64,000 nt of DNA from Hyphomicrobiales bacterium (GTDB lineage Bacteria; Pseudomonadota; Alphaproteobacteria; Rhizobiales; Rhizobiaceae), in assembly GCA_900467745.1 (NCBI GenBank), contig UBQW01000058.1:1-64000 (forward strand). Reading direction: 5' to 3'. The notes beneath the pieces are model-generated. The model did not search any database. It was not told where the DNA came from and saw only the letters and a list, made by a program, of their open reading frames with translations. Within the stretch, counting starts at the first letter, position 1; the number at the start of each line of letters is the position of its first letter. Position numbers and translations under genes: made by a program. Shown here piece after piece: positions 15,396 to 23,930 of the stretch.

Positions 15396-17201
15396 ATGAT
15401 GGATATCCCGGCCGATCCGGTACAGCGCGCCTTTCTGGGTGTCGAGAAATCCGTTCTCGACAATCGCTGGATTTCGCGGCTGGACCAGGCCGGGCAGAAC
15501 CGGGCACTCGCCATGTCGCAGATGCACGGCCTGCCGGATCTGATCGCCCGGGTGCTCGCCGGCCGCGGCGTCACCGTCGACGAGGCGGTCGAATTCCTCG
15601 ATCCGACGCTGCGCTCGCTGATGCCCGATCCCTACAAGCTGACCGATTGCGAAAAGGCGGCCAAGCGCATCGTCGATGCTATCAACACCCGCCAGCAGGT
15701 GGCGATCTTCGGCGATTACGACGTCGACGGCGCATCCTCCTCGGCGCTGATGTACCGCTTCCTCAGCCATTTCGGCGTGACATCCGAAATCTACATTCCA
15801 GACCGCGTCTTCGAAGGCTATGGCCCGAACCCGGCCGCCATGGACCAGCTGATCGACAACGGCGCCCGCCTGATCGTCACCGTCGATTGCGGCTCGACGA
15901 GCCACGAGGCGCTGGCGGCGGCGGCAAAGCGCCATGTCGATGTTGTTGTCATCGATCACCACCAGGTGACACATGACCTGCCGCCGTGCCACGCGCTCGT
16001 CAATCCCAACCGCGAGGACGATCTGTCGGGGCAGGGGCATCTCTGCGCCGCCGGCGTCGTCTTCCTCGTGCTGGTCGCCACACTGAGGCTGCTGCGCGAG
16101 GCCGGTCATCCGAAGGCGCGCAGCATCGACCTCCTGCAATGGCTCGATATCGTGGCGCTGGCGACGGTCTGCGACGTCGTTCCGCTGAAGGGCCTGAACC
16201 GCGCCTATGTCGTCAAGGGCCTGATCGCCGCCCGCCACCAGGGCAATGCTGGCCTCTCGGCGCTGTTTCGCAAGGCGGGCCTCGCCGGGCCGGTGACGCC
16301 CTATCACTTCGGCTTCCTCATCGGCCCCCGCATCAATGCCGGCGGCCGCATCAGCGACGCGGCACTCGGTAGCCGGCTATTGACACTCGATGATGCCGGC
16401 GAGGCCGAAGCCATTGCCGAGCGTCTGGACGAGCTCAACCGCGACCGCCAGGTGATGGAAGCCAACATGCTGCAGGAGGCAGAGGCTGAAGCTTATGCCG
16501 AATATGGCGACGGCAGCGGCGCCTCCGTCATCGTCACCGCGCACGAGAAGTGGCACCCCGGTATCGTGGGCCTGATCGCCGCAAGGCTGAAGGAAAAGTT
16601 CAAGCGCCCGGCCTTCGCCATCGCCTTTGACCCCAACGGCAAGGGCACCGGCTCCGGCCGCTCCATCAACGGCTTCGACATGGGCAAGATGGTGCGCGCG
16701 GCTGTCGACGAGGGCCTGCTGGTCAAGGGCGGCGGCCATGCCATGGCGGCGGGCCTCACTGTCGAGCGCGACAAGCTCGGCCGGCTGCGCGGCTTCTTCT
16801 CGGAACGTGCCGAAAAGACGGTGGCGGCGCTGGTGGCCAACGAGACGCTCAAGATCGACGGCGCGATCGGCGCCAGCGGCGCGACGATCGACCTGATCGA
16901 TCGCCTGGAGACGGCGGGCCCCTACGGCTCCGGCCATTCGCAGCCGATCTTCGCCATCCCCGCCCACCGCGTTCGCGATTCGAGGATCGTCGGCGAAAAG
17001 CATGTGAAGGTCACGCTGGAAGCCATGGACGGCGCCCGCCTCGACGGCATCGCCTTCCGCGCCGCAGATACGCAGCTCGGAAACCTGCTCCTGAACTCGC
17101 GCGGCGCCAACCTGCATGTGGCGGGCTCGCTCGGCGACAACCACTATCAGGGCTCGCGCCGCGTCCAGCTGCGGGTAATGGATGGCGCCATCGCGCGCTG
17201 A
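15396..17201 (+). CDS. recJ: Single-stranded-DNA-specific exonuclease RecJ
   Basis: A 5'-3' ssDNA exonuclease used in recombination and mismatch/base-excision repair. 601 residues with the DHH phosphoesterase motifs: GDYDVDGASSSAL (motif I, about residues 107-119), VTVDCGS, DHHQ (motif III) and the DHHA1 block with GPRINAGGRISDAALGSRLL. The late GSGRSINGFDMG and KGGGHAMAAG stretches are typical of the nucleic-acid-binding end. ATG ATG at 15396 follows GTGGAG. The gene stands between hom and the convergent Lrp-type regulator. Confidence 0.95.
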   Translation: MMDIPADPVQRAFLGVEKSVLDNRWISRLDQAGQNRALAMSQMHGLPDLIARVLAGRGVTVDEAVEFLDPTLRSLMPDPYKLTDCEKAAKRIVDAINTRQQVAIFGDYDVDGASSSALMYRFLSHFGVTSEIYIPDRVFEGYGPNPAAMDQLIDNGARLIVTVDCGSTSHEALAAAAKRHVDVVVIDHHQVTHDLPPCHALVNPNREDDLSGQGHLCAAGVVFLVLVATLRLLREAGHPKARSIDLLQWLDIVALATVCDVVPLKGLNRAYVVKGLIAARHQGNAGLSALFRKAGLAGPVTPYHFGFLIGPRINAGGRISDAALGSRLLTLDDAGEAEAIAERLDELNRDRQVMEANMLQEAEAEAYAEYGDGSGASVIVTAHEKWHPGIVGLIAARLKEKFKRPAFAIAFDPNGKGTGSGRSINGFDMGKMVRAAVDEGLLVKGGGHAMAAGLTVERDKLGRLRGFFSERAEKTVAALVANETLKIDGAIGASGATIDLIDRLETAGPYGSGHSQPIFAIPAHRVRDSRIVGEKHVKVTLEAMDGARLDGIAFRAADTQLGNLLLNSRGANLHVAGSLGDNHYQGSRRVQLRVMDGAIAR

Positions 17202-17211
17202 TCTTTTCTCG

Positions 17212-17679
17212 TCAGAGCGGCACCGTCAGCGTCGATTTGACGTTGTCCATGGCAATGAAGGTCTTGAATTTCTTAACATTGCCGCTGTCGAAGAAGAGCC
17301 GCCGCGTCAGCCGCTCATAATGGGCCATGTCGGGCACCAGCACGACCAGCACGAAGTCCGCCTCTCCGGTCACGTAATAGCACTGCTGTATCTCGGGCGC
17401 CGCGGCAAAGCTCTCCTTTAGCGCATCGATCAGATCGGCGCGCTCATTGTCCACCTCCACCTCGACGAAGATGGTGATCGGCTGGCCGACCTTGGCGGGA
17501 TCGAGCAGGGCCGAATTCTGCCGGATGACGCCGCTCTGCTCCATCCGCTTGATGCGCCGCTGCACGGCCGGCGCCGACAGGTTGACGGCCTCGCCGATCA
17601 CCCGCTGCGGCGTCGTGTTGTCCTCCTGCAGGATCTTCAGAATGGCGATGTCGAATTGGTCGAGACCATCGGCGGACAT
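17212..17679 (-). CDS. Lrp/AsnC-family transcriptional regulator
   Basis: 155 residues. N-terminal winged helix (LDQFDIAILKILQEDNTTP, recognition helix SAPAVQRRIKRME) and a C-terminal RAM domain (about 65-150) that binds amino acids and forms octamers. I chose the ATG at 17679, which has GGAG 7 bases before it; an earlier ATG at 17697 has none. It is divergent from the diaminopropionate ammonia-lyase operon, with only 96 bases between the starts. The common pattern is that such a regulator controls the neighbouring catabolic genes in response to their amino-acid substrate; that target is inferred here. Confidence 0.9.
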   Translation of the reverse strand: MSADGLDQFDIAILKILQEDNTTPQRVIGEAVNLSAPAVQRRIKRMEQSGVIRQNSALLDPAKVGQPITIFVEVEVDNERADLIDALKESFAAAPEIQQCYYVTGEADFVLVVLVPDMAHYERLTRRLFFDSGNVKKFKTFIAMDNVKSTLTVPL

Positions 17680-17775
17680 GGCGGCTCCACGAAACAAACT
17701 TGCAAAACAGGGGCCGTTTTGCAGCGCCTTTTTCGCGCCTCCTGCAATATATCTTTATGGACAGGAGGGATCGAC
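17680..17775. promoter_or_regulatory. Shared control region, Lrp regulator / dpaL
   Basis: 96 bases between divergent starts. The plus-strand ribosome site of dpaL (AGGAGGGA, 17763-17770) is strong. Any operator for the Lrp-type protein should lie here, for example in the A+T-richer part 17690-17760, but I cannot point to a certain dyad. Confidence 0.4.
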
Positions 17776-18981
17776 ATGTTTTTGAAGAACACGCACACCG
17801 ACTTCGGCAAGCCGCTATCCGCAACCGATGCCGACATGCTCGGCCCCGAGGGCGCTGCCCATGCGCAAAACTATCTCAGCCACCGCGACGGCCATAAGCC
17901 GACGCCATTGCTTGCCTTGCCGGGCTTGTCGCGTGACCTCGGCGTCGCCTCCATCCACGTCAAGGATGAGGGCCACAGGCTTGGGCTTGGGAGCTTCAAG
18001 GCGCTTGGCGGCGCCTATGCCGTCGCCCGCCTCGTGCTCGACGAGGCATCGAAGCGATTGGGCCGCTCGGTCGATATGGCCGAATTGCAGACGCCTGAGG
18101 TGAGGGCCGTGGCTGCCACCATGACCTTTGCCTGCGCGACGGACGGAAACCACGGGCGCTCGGTGGCGCAGGGTGCGCAGCTGGTCGGCGCCCGCTCAGT
18201 CATCTCGGTTCACTCAGGCGTCAGCGCCGAGCGCGTCGCCGCCATCGCCCGCTATGGCGCCGAGATGGTCCGCGTCGAGGGCACCTATGATGATTCGGTG
18301 GCGGAAGCCGCGCGCGTCGCCACCGAAAACGGCTGGACGATCGTGTCGGATACCGCGTGGCCAGGTTACGAGCGCATTCCCGGCCTCGTGATGCAGGGCT
18401 ACACGGCGCTGGTGCGCGAGGCGCTGCAGCAACTTCCCGAGATACCCACCCATGTCTTCGTGCAATGCGGCGTCGGCGGCATCGCGGCAGCCGTGGCCGC
18501 GCATCTGGCGCTCGAGCTTGGTGAGAACAGGCCTGTTTTCACCGTCGTCGATCCGGCTCGCGCCGCCTGCATGTTCGAGGCGGCAAGAGCGGGGCGGCCT
18601 GTTACAATCGCTCATGCGGAGCCGACGGTCATGGCGATGCTCGAATGCTACGAGCCGTCGCCGATCGCGTGGCGAATCCTTAGCCGGCTTGCGGATGGTT
18701 TCATGACCGTGGAGGATACCGACGCGATCGCGGTGATGAACCGGCTAGCGCGGCCCGCTGCCGGCGATCCGGCCATCGTTTCGGGCGAAAGCGGCGGCGC
18801 TGGCCTCGCCGGACTGATTGCCGCGCTGTCTGATCCCGGGGCCAAGGCGGCGCTCCGGCTCGATGAGACGGCGCGCGTCTTCGTCATCAACACCGAGGGC
18901 GCCACCGACCCGCAACGCTACGAGGAGCTGGTCGGGATAGCACCGGGTAAGGTCGGTCACCGTGTGGAGATATCCGCATGA
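17776..18981 (+). CDS. dpaL: Diaminopropionate ammonia-lyase
   Basis: A fold-type II PLP enzyme that converts 2,3-diaminopropionate to pyruvate and two ammonia. 401 residues, the normal length for YgeX/DpaL. The PLP lysine is K75 in LGLGSFKALGGAYAV; the phosphate-binding glycine loop is CGVGGIAAAV, and CATDGNHGRSVA is the family signature. The ATG at 17776 follows a strong AGGAGGGA. It is the first gene of a four-gene operon (stop overlaps the next start as ATGA) and is divergent from an Lrp-type regulator. Threonine-dehydratase-like alternatives are less likely given the DpaL-type N-terminus and length. Confidence 0.9.
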   Translation: MFLKNTHTDFGKPLSATDADMLGPEGAAHAQNYLSHRDGHKPTPLLALPGLSRDLGVASIHVKDEGHRLGLGSFKALGGAYAVARLVLDEASKRLGRSVDMAELQTPEVRAVAATMTFACATDGNHGRSVAQGAQLVGARSVISVHSGVSAERVAAIARYGAEMVRVEGTYDDSVAEAARVATENGWTIVSDTAWPGYERIPGLVMQGYTALVREALQQLPEIPTHVFVQCGVGGIAAAVAAHLALELGENRPVFTVVDPARAACMFEAARAGRPVTIAHAEPTVMAMLECYEPSPIAWRILSRLADGFMTVEDTDAIAVMNRLARPAAGDPAIVSGESGGAGLAGLIAALSDPGAKAALRLDETARVFVINTEGATDPQRYEELVGIAPGKVGHRVEISA

Positions 18982-20207
18982 GCCCTGCTTCCATCGATCG
19001 CGAGCGCATGCTCGGGCGCATTCGTGAATTGGGTGAGGTTGGGCGGGAGGATGGCCGATTGACGCGGCTCGCCGGATCGGATGCGGACCGCGCCGGCCGC
19101 GATCTGCTGGTCTCCTGGCTGGAAGGCGCCGGGCTTGATGTCAAAATAGACCGCATCGGCAACATCTTCGGGATCTGGACGGAAGAGCCTATCGCTGGCG
19201 AAGCGCCGGTGCTGCTTGGCTCGCATATCGACACCGTGATCAACGCCGGCATTTATGACGGCTGCTACGGCGTGATCGCCGGGCTGGAGGTGATCGAAAC
19301 GCTGAAACGAAACGGCTTCGTACCATCACGGCCGATCGCGGTGGCCGCCTTCACCAACGAGGAGGGCGTGCGCTACGCGCCCGATATGATGGGCTCGCTG
19401 GTTCATGCCGGCGGCCTCTCGGTCGAGGCGGCGCTTGCAAGCGTCGGAACGGACGGATCGGTGCTGGGCGAGGAGCTTTCGCGCATCGGCTATGCCGGCG
19501 ATGTCGAGGCGGGCTTTCTCAGGCCGAAAGCCTATGTCGAGCTGCATATCGAGCAGGGTCCGGTGCTGGAGCGCGAGGGGCTGCGGATCGGCGCGGTCGA
19601 GACCCTGCAGGGCATTTCCTGGCAGCGAGTGACCATATCAGGTGTCGCCAACCATGCCGGCACGACGCCGATGTCGATGCGCTCGGATGCCGGCCAGGCC
19701 GCCGCCGAGGGGATGGTTTTTCTGCGCCAGCGCGCGATGGCGTCAAACATTCCCGTTGTCGCCACCATCGGCTGCATGGCCTTCGAGCCGAACGCCATCA
19801 ACGTCATCCCGTCGCTGGCAAGCTTCACCGTCGATCTCCGCGGTCCCGACGAGCAGCGTCTGCGCGAGGAGGAGGCGGCCCTTGCCGCCTTTCTCGATGC
19901 GCTGGCATTGCGCGATGGTTTCGGCGTTTCCGTCGAGCGGCTGGCGCGTTTCCAGCCGGTGACCTTCGACCCAACTATCGTGGCGCTGATAGAACAGGCA
20001 GCCGGCCGACGTGGCCTGTCGTCCCGCCGGATGACCTCAGGTGCCGGCCATGACGCGCAGATGATTGCCCGCATCGCGCCCTCGGCAATGATCTTCGTTC
20101 CGAGCCGCGACGGCATCAGCCACAATCCGAGAGAACATACCGACGCAGACGACCTTGTCGCCGGCGCCGACATCCTGCTTGATGTCGTTCGCGACCTCTC
20201 TGCATGA
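18978..20207 (+). CDS. M20 Zn-dependent amidohydrolase, carbamoylase/allantoate type
   Basis: 409 residues of the hydantoinase/carbamoylase family (HyuC, AllC, beta-ureidopropionase). These enzymes remove carbamoyl groups from N-carbamoyl amino acids or open allantoate. Metal-site motifs are LGSHIDTV, YDGCYGV, TNEEGVRY and ELHIEQGP, and a late SGAGHDAQ carries the last His. The exact substrate cannot be read. It overlaps dpaL by 4 bases, so it is translationally coupled to it. One possible role is to strip an N-carbamoyl group and hand free 2,3-diaminopropionate to DpaL; this is inference. Confidence 0.85.
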   Translation: MSPASIDRERMLGRIRELGEVGREDGRLTRLAGSDADRAGRDLLVSWLEGAGLDVKIDRIGNIFGIWTEEPIAGEAPVLLGSHIDTVINAGIYDGCYGVIAGLEVIETLKRNGFVPSRPIAVAAFTNEEGVRYAPDMMGSLVHAGGLSVEAALASVGTDGSVLGEELSRIGYAGDVEAGFLRPKAYVELHIEQGPVLEREGLRIGAVETLQGISWQRVTISGVANHAGTTPMSMRSDAGQAAAEGMVFLRQRAMASNIPVVATIGCMAFEPNAINVIPSLASFTVDLRGPDEQRLREEEAALAAFLDALALRDGFGVSVERLARFQPVTFDPTIVALIEQAAGRRGLSSRRMTSGAGHDAQMIARIAPSAMIFVPSRDGISHNPREHTDADDLVAGADILLDVVRDLSA

Positions 20208-20222
20208 TCGGGAGACGATAAA

Positions 20223-21377
20223 ATGACCGACCTGAATGCCCTGAAAGACGAGATGACGGCATGGCGGCGCGAGCTGCACGCGCATCCGGAATTCGGCTTC
20301 GAAGAGACCAGGACCGCGGCCTTTGTGGCGGATAAGCTGCGTTCGTTCGGCCTGGAGGTCGCGGAAGAGATCGGCGGGACCGGCGTTGTCGGCACGCTCA
20401 AGCGCGGTACCGGTAATCGCACGGTCGCGCTCCGCGCCGATATGGATGCGCTGCGTATCACCGAGCGGGGACAGGCGGATTACCGCTCTCAGGTGCCGGG
20501 CACGATGCACGCCTGCGGCCATGACGGGCACACCGCCATGCTGCTCGGCGCCGCCAAACTATTGGCCGAGGAGGAAGGTTTTGACGGCACCGTGCGCTTC
20601 CTGTTCCAGCCGGCGGAGGAGTGGGGCAAGGGCGCGCTCGCCATGCTCGACGACGGGCTGATGCAGCGCTTCCCCTTCGACGAAATCTACGGCCTGCACA
20701 ACATGCCGGGCCTGCCGGTTGGGGATTTCGAAACAAGGGCAGGGCCTATCATGTCGGCGGAGGATAACTTCGAGATCGTGCTCACGGGGCTCGGCGGCCA
20801 CGCTGCCCGGCCGCAATCCGGCAACGAGGTGCTGGTCGCCGCCTGCGCGCTGGTGACCAACCTGCAGACCATCGTCTCGCGCCGGCTGAGCCCCGCTGAT
20901 ATCGCCGTGGTCTCCGTCACCGAACTCATCACCGACGGCACCCGCAACGCGCTGCCGGGGCTTGCCCGCATTCTCGGCGACGCCCGCAGCTTCCGCCCGG
21001 AGGTCAGCGCCGAGATCGAGCGGCAGATGCGCGTGATCGCCGAGGGTACGGCGATGGCCCACAACGTGGCCGCCGAGACGCGCTACACGCGCGAGTTCGT
21101 GCCGCTCATCAACGACGCCAACTTGGTGGAGGAGGCGATGGCCGCCGCCCGCACTGTCCTGCATGCCGACGACGTCAAGATCGCCGCCGAACCGATGACC
21201 GCATCGGAGGATTTCGCACGCTTCCTCGAACACGTGCCCGGCTGCTTCGTCTTCATGGGCAATGGCGAGAACTCGGCGCCGCTGCATAACCCCGATTTCG
21301 ATTTCAACGACGCTGGCCTTCTGCCCGGAGCACGCTACCATGCCGCGATCATCAGGCGACGCCTGCCGATTGCCTGA
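20223..21377 (+). CDS. M20D-family N-acyl-amino-acid amidohydrolase
   Basis: 384 residues, a metallo-aminoacylase of the hippurate-hydrolase/IAA-amino-acid-hydrolase group. Motifs: RELHAHPEFGFEE, RADMDAL, HACGHDGHTAMLLGAA (metal-binding Cys/His), FQPAEE (catalytic Glu) and LHNMPGLPVG. The dimerisation insert begins after GHAARPQ. It lies 15 bases after the previous hydrolase in the same operon. Members remove acyl groups from amino acids, so it may deacylate the operon's substrate. Only the family assignment is firm. Confidence 0.87.
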   Translation: MTDLNALKDEMTAWRRELHAHPEFGFEETRTAAFVADKLRSFGLEVAEEIGGTGVVGTLKRGTGNRTVALRADMDALRITERGQADYRSQVPGTMHACGHDGHTAMLLGAAKLLAEEEGFDGTVRFLFQPAEEWGKGALAMLDDGLMQRFPFDEIYGLHNMPGLPVGDFETRAGPIMSAEDNFEIVLTGLGGHAARPQSGNEVLVAACALVTNLQTIVSRRLSPADIAVVSVTELITDGTRNALPGLARILGDARSFRPEVSAEIERQMRVIAEGTAMAHNVAAETRYTREFVPLINDANLVEEAMAAARTVLHADDVKIAAEPMTASEDFARFLEHVPGCFVFMGNGENSAPLHNPDFDFNDAGLLPGARYHAAIIRRRLPIA

Positions 21378-21431
21378 GTTTCCGCCCGCATATTTCTACT
21401 GCCTGACATTCAATCGCAATGGAGCATCGAC

Positions 21432-22229
21432 ATGGCGCATTCCCTGAACAAGTCCTCCGCGGCAACCGGCGTTTCCGGCGCCAACCAGCCGGAGCTTGAC
21501 ACCGAGGAGGTCTGGCAGGCCCGCGCCGATCTGGCGGCCTGCCTTCGCATGGCGGCGCGCCATGGGCTCGAAGAGGGGATCTGCAACCATTTCTCGGCGC
21601 TGGTCCCCGGCTATGACGACCTCTTCATCGTCAATCCTTATGGCTATGCCTTCCGCGAGCTGACGGCCTCGAAGCTGCTGATCTGCGATTTTCACGGCAA
21701 CGTCGTCTCCGGCGAGGGTGAGCCGGAAGCGACGGCCTTTTACATCCATGCCCGCATCCACGCCCGCATTCCGCGCGCCCGCGTCGCGTTCCACACCCAC
21801 ATGCCCTATGCGACGGCGCTGTCGATGACCGAGGGCGAGCCGCTGATCTTCGCCGGCCAGACGGCGCTGAAATTCTACGGCCGCACTGCTTACGACCGCG
21901 ATTACAACGGCCTGGCGCTGGACGAACGCGAGGGCGACCGCATCGCCAATGCGATCGGCGACGCCGACATCGTCTTCATGAAGCATCACGGCGTGATGGT
22001 ATTGGCGCCCAATATCGCCGAAGCCTGGGACGATCTCTACTATCTCGAGCGCGCCTGCCAGGTGCAGACGCTGGCGCTCTCCACCGGCCGCCAGGTCCTG
22101 CCCGTCGCCCCCGATATCGCCGAGGCCGCCTACCGCCAGATGCGCGAGGGCGACCCGGAATCGGCGCGGCTGCATCTGGAGGCGATCAAGCGCATGCTCG
22201 ACGCCGAGGAGCCGCAATATCGCGATTGA
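21432..22229 (+). CDS. Class II aldolase/adducin-family protein
   Basis: 265 residues of the fuculose-1-phosphate aldolase/adducin fold. Zn-binding residues are visible in AFHTHMPYATAL (HxH) and MKHHGVMV (second His pair); the acidic residue lies near EGICNHFSA. Members aldol-cleave sugar phosphates, or have lost that activity. It is the last gene of the dpaL operon, 54 bases after the aminoacylase. An aldolase fold in an amino-acid catabolic operon is unexpected, so its substrate is open. Confidence 0.85.
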   Translation: MAHSLNKSSAATGVSGANQPELDTEEVWQARADLAACLRMAARHGLEEGICNHFSALVPGYDDLFIVNPYGYAFRELTASKLLICDFHGNVVSGEGEPEATAFYIHARIHARIPRARVAFHTHMPYATALSMTEGEPLIFAGQTALKFYGRTAYDRDYNGLALDEREGDRIANAIGDADIVFMKHHGVMVLAPNIAEAWDDLYYLERACQVQTLALSTGRQVLPVAPDIAEAAYRQMREGDPESARLHLEAIKRMLDAEEPQYRD

Positions 22230-22356
22230 GGTCGGGAGGGCGCGTGTCCGGATGGGTGCGCGCCTGATACGAGACGGCGATGCCTGATGGGGAATAACAG
22301 ATCGGGCCGAAAGGCTTGTTCGTTATGTCGTTTACTGAAAATTTTGGGGAAAGTTG

Positions 22357-22377
22357 TTCGTTATCAATGATAACGAA
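22357..22377. repeat. Perfect 21-base dyad downstream of tRNA-Glu
   Basis: TTCGTTATC-AAT-GATAACGAA is a perfect inverted repeat starting 8 bases past the 3' end of the minus-strand tRNA-Glu gene. It may be a terminator for the tRNA (no clear T run follows on the minus strand) or a protein-binding site. Apart from this and the tRNA, the 400-base gap 22230-22629 shows nothing. Confidence 0.5.
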
Positions 22378-22385
22378 GAGAGAAG

Positions 22386-22460
22386 TGGCACGCCCTAGGG
22401 GAGTCGAACCCCTCTTCCCAGAATGAAAATCTGGTGTCCTAACCGATAGACGAAGGGCGC
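22386..22460 (-). tRNA. tRNA-Glu (anticodon TTC)
   Basis: 75 bases including an encoded CCA (22386-22388). The acceptor stem is GCGCCCT/AGGGCGT with a G-U first pair. The anticodon arm CCAGA-TTTTCAT-TCTGG gives the anticodon TTC, and the T arm GAGGGGTTCGACTCCCC carries the invariant TTCGA. D arm residues GGTTAGGAC are normal. No integrase or duplicated 3' end is visible next to it. Confidence 0.95.
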
Positions 22461-22629
22461 TTCCTTCGTGGTGGCGCCCTTATAATCAGGCACTTGGATT
22501 CCCGCAAGCGGCAAAACGCATAAAAATGGCGATGCGCTGATCTTTTCCCTATCCGTTTGATAGTTAATGGCTATTTTCAGCGTTTGGCGATGCGTCGATC
22601 CTGTCCGGGCCGTGGATGTCGGCCTCTTT

Positions 22630-23691
22630 TCAAGCGCGGACTTCGAACACCATGTTGAACGGTGTTTCGGTGGCACGGTGGAAATGCTTGAAGCCGGCGT
22701 CGAGCGCCACCTTGCGCAAGCGCGTTTCGCCGGCCTGCGCGCCGAGCGCCAGTCCGACCTCCTGCGACATCGAGGCGGGCGTGCAGATCATCGTCGAGGC
22801 GCCGTAATAGACGCGGCCGACAGGGTTGAGATTGTCCTTCAGGTGATCATGCGCGAAGGGCTCGACGATCATCCAGGTGCCGCCCGGCGCAAGCGTCTCC
22901 TTCACATGCTTTCCCGCGCCGACGGGATCGCCCATGTCGTGCAGGCAATCGAACATGGCGACCAGATCGTAACGCCCCGCCGGGAAGCTTGCGGCCGACG
23001 CCTGCTCGAAGCTGACGCGGTCGGAAACGCCGGCCTCCCTGGCCGCGATGCGGGCGCGTTCGATCGACGGCATGTGATAGTCGTAGCCGACGAAGCGCGA
23101 GGCGGGATAGGCCTGCGCCATCAGGATGGTCGAGCTGCCATGGCCACAGCCGACATCGGCCACCTTGGCGCCGGCCTTCAGCTTGTTCTCGACGCCATCG
23201 AGCGCCGGTATCCACTCGGTGACAAGGCTGTTGTTGTAGCCGGTGCGGAAGAAGCGTTCGGTACCGCGGAACAGGCAGTTGCTGTGCTCGTGCCAGCCGA
23301 GCCCCTTGCCTGTGCGGAAGGCATCGGCCACCTTCGGTTCGTCCGTCCACATCGCCTGCACCAGCTGGAACGCGCCGGTGAAGAAGGCGGGGCTGTCCTC
23401 GTCAGCGAAAACCAGTGCTTGCTCCGGCGTCAGCCGGAAGCGGTCGGTCTTTTCGTCATAGGTCAGATAGTCGGCGGCGGCGAGCGCCGACAGCCATTCG
23501 CGCAGATAGCGCTCCTTGACCGCCGTCTTTTTGGCAAGCTCTGACGCGGTCACAGGCTCGCCGTCGCTCATTGCCTTGAACAGTCCGACGTCGTCGCCGA
23601 GCACCACGAGGGAGCCGGATACGGCGGCGCCGATATCGCCGACCAGCCGGCCGACGAGGGCATCCACTTTTTGCATATCGGGTTGGCGCAT
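22630..23691 (-). CDS. SAM-dependent methyltransferase with winged-helix domain
   Basis: 353 residues. The N-terminal helical/winged-helix region (ALVGRLVGDIGAAVSGSLVVLG and the recognition-like ASELAKKTAVKERYLREWL) is followed by a class I methyltransferase domain with VADVGCGHGSSTILMA (SAM motif I, about residue 185) and MFDCLHDMGDP. It is of the type often annotated as an S20-like or UbiE-like methyltransferase; the acceptor is unknown. I chose the ATG at 23691 because GGAGG lies 7 bases before it; upstream in-frame ATGs lack this. It is divergent from a small secreted protein gene. Confidence 0.82.
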   Translation of the reverse strand: MRQPDMQKVDALVGRLVGDIGAAVSGSLVVLGDDVGLFKAMSDGEPVTASELAKKTAVKERYLREWLSALAAADYLTYDEKTDRFRLTPEQALVFADEDSPAFFTGAFQLVQAMWTDEPKVADAFRTGKGLGWHEHSNCLFRGTERFFRTGYNNSLVTEWIPALDGVENKLKAGAKVADVGCGHGSSTILMAQAYPASRFVGYDYHMPSIERARIAAREAGVSDRVSFEQASAASFPAGRYDLVAMFDCLHDMGDPVGAGKHVKETLAPGGTWMIVEPFAHDHLKDNLNPVGRVYYGASTMICTPASMSQEVGLALGAQAGETRLRKVALDAGFKHFHRATETPFNMVFEVRA

Positions 23692-23930
23692 GTCATCCTC
23701 CATAAAAATGCAGGGAAGAACCAGCGGCGCGACTATACACCCGCTCACGGCGGCGTGAAAGGACGACGGAGTAGGGGCGATGGCAGTGTGGAGCCCAAGC
23801 GTGGCCGCTGCGAGCCACGCGGATTGGTGTCACGCAATATTCGCGCAACCATCGAAAAAGCCGCGTTGACAACAAAATGCGCCGGGATAAGAGTGGCTTA
23901 GCCTGCATATTAGGCTTTGGAGGAATGACC

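Noticed and set aside
22395..22676. Small open frame overlapping the tRNA
   Set aside because: It covers the tRNA-Glu gene and the end of the methyltransferase gene and has no protein-like features.
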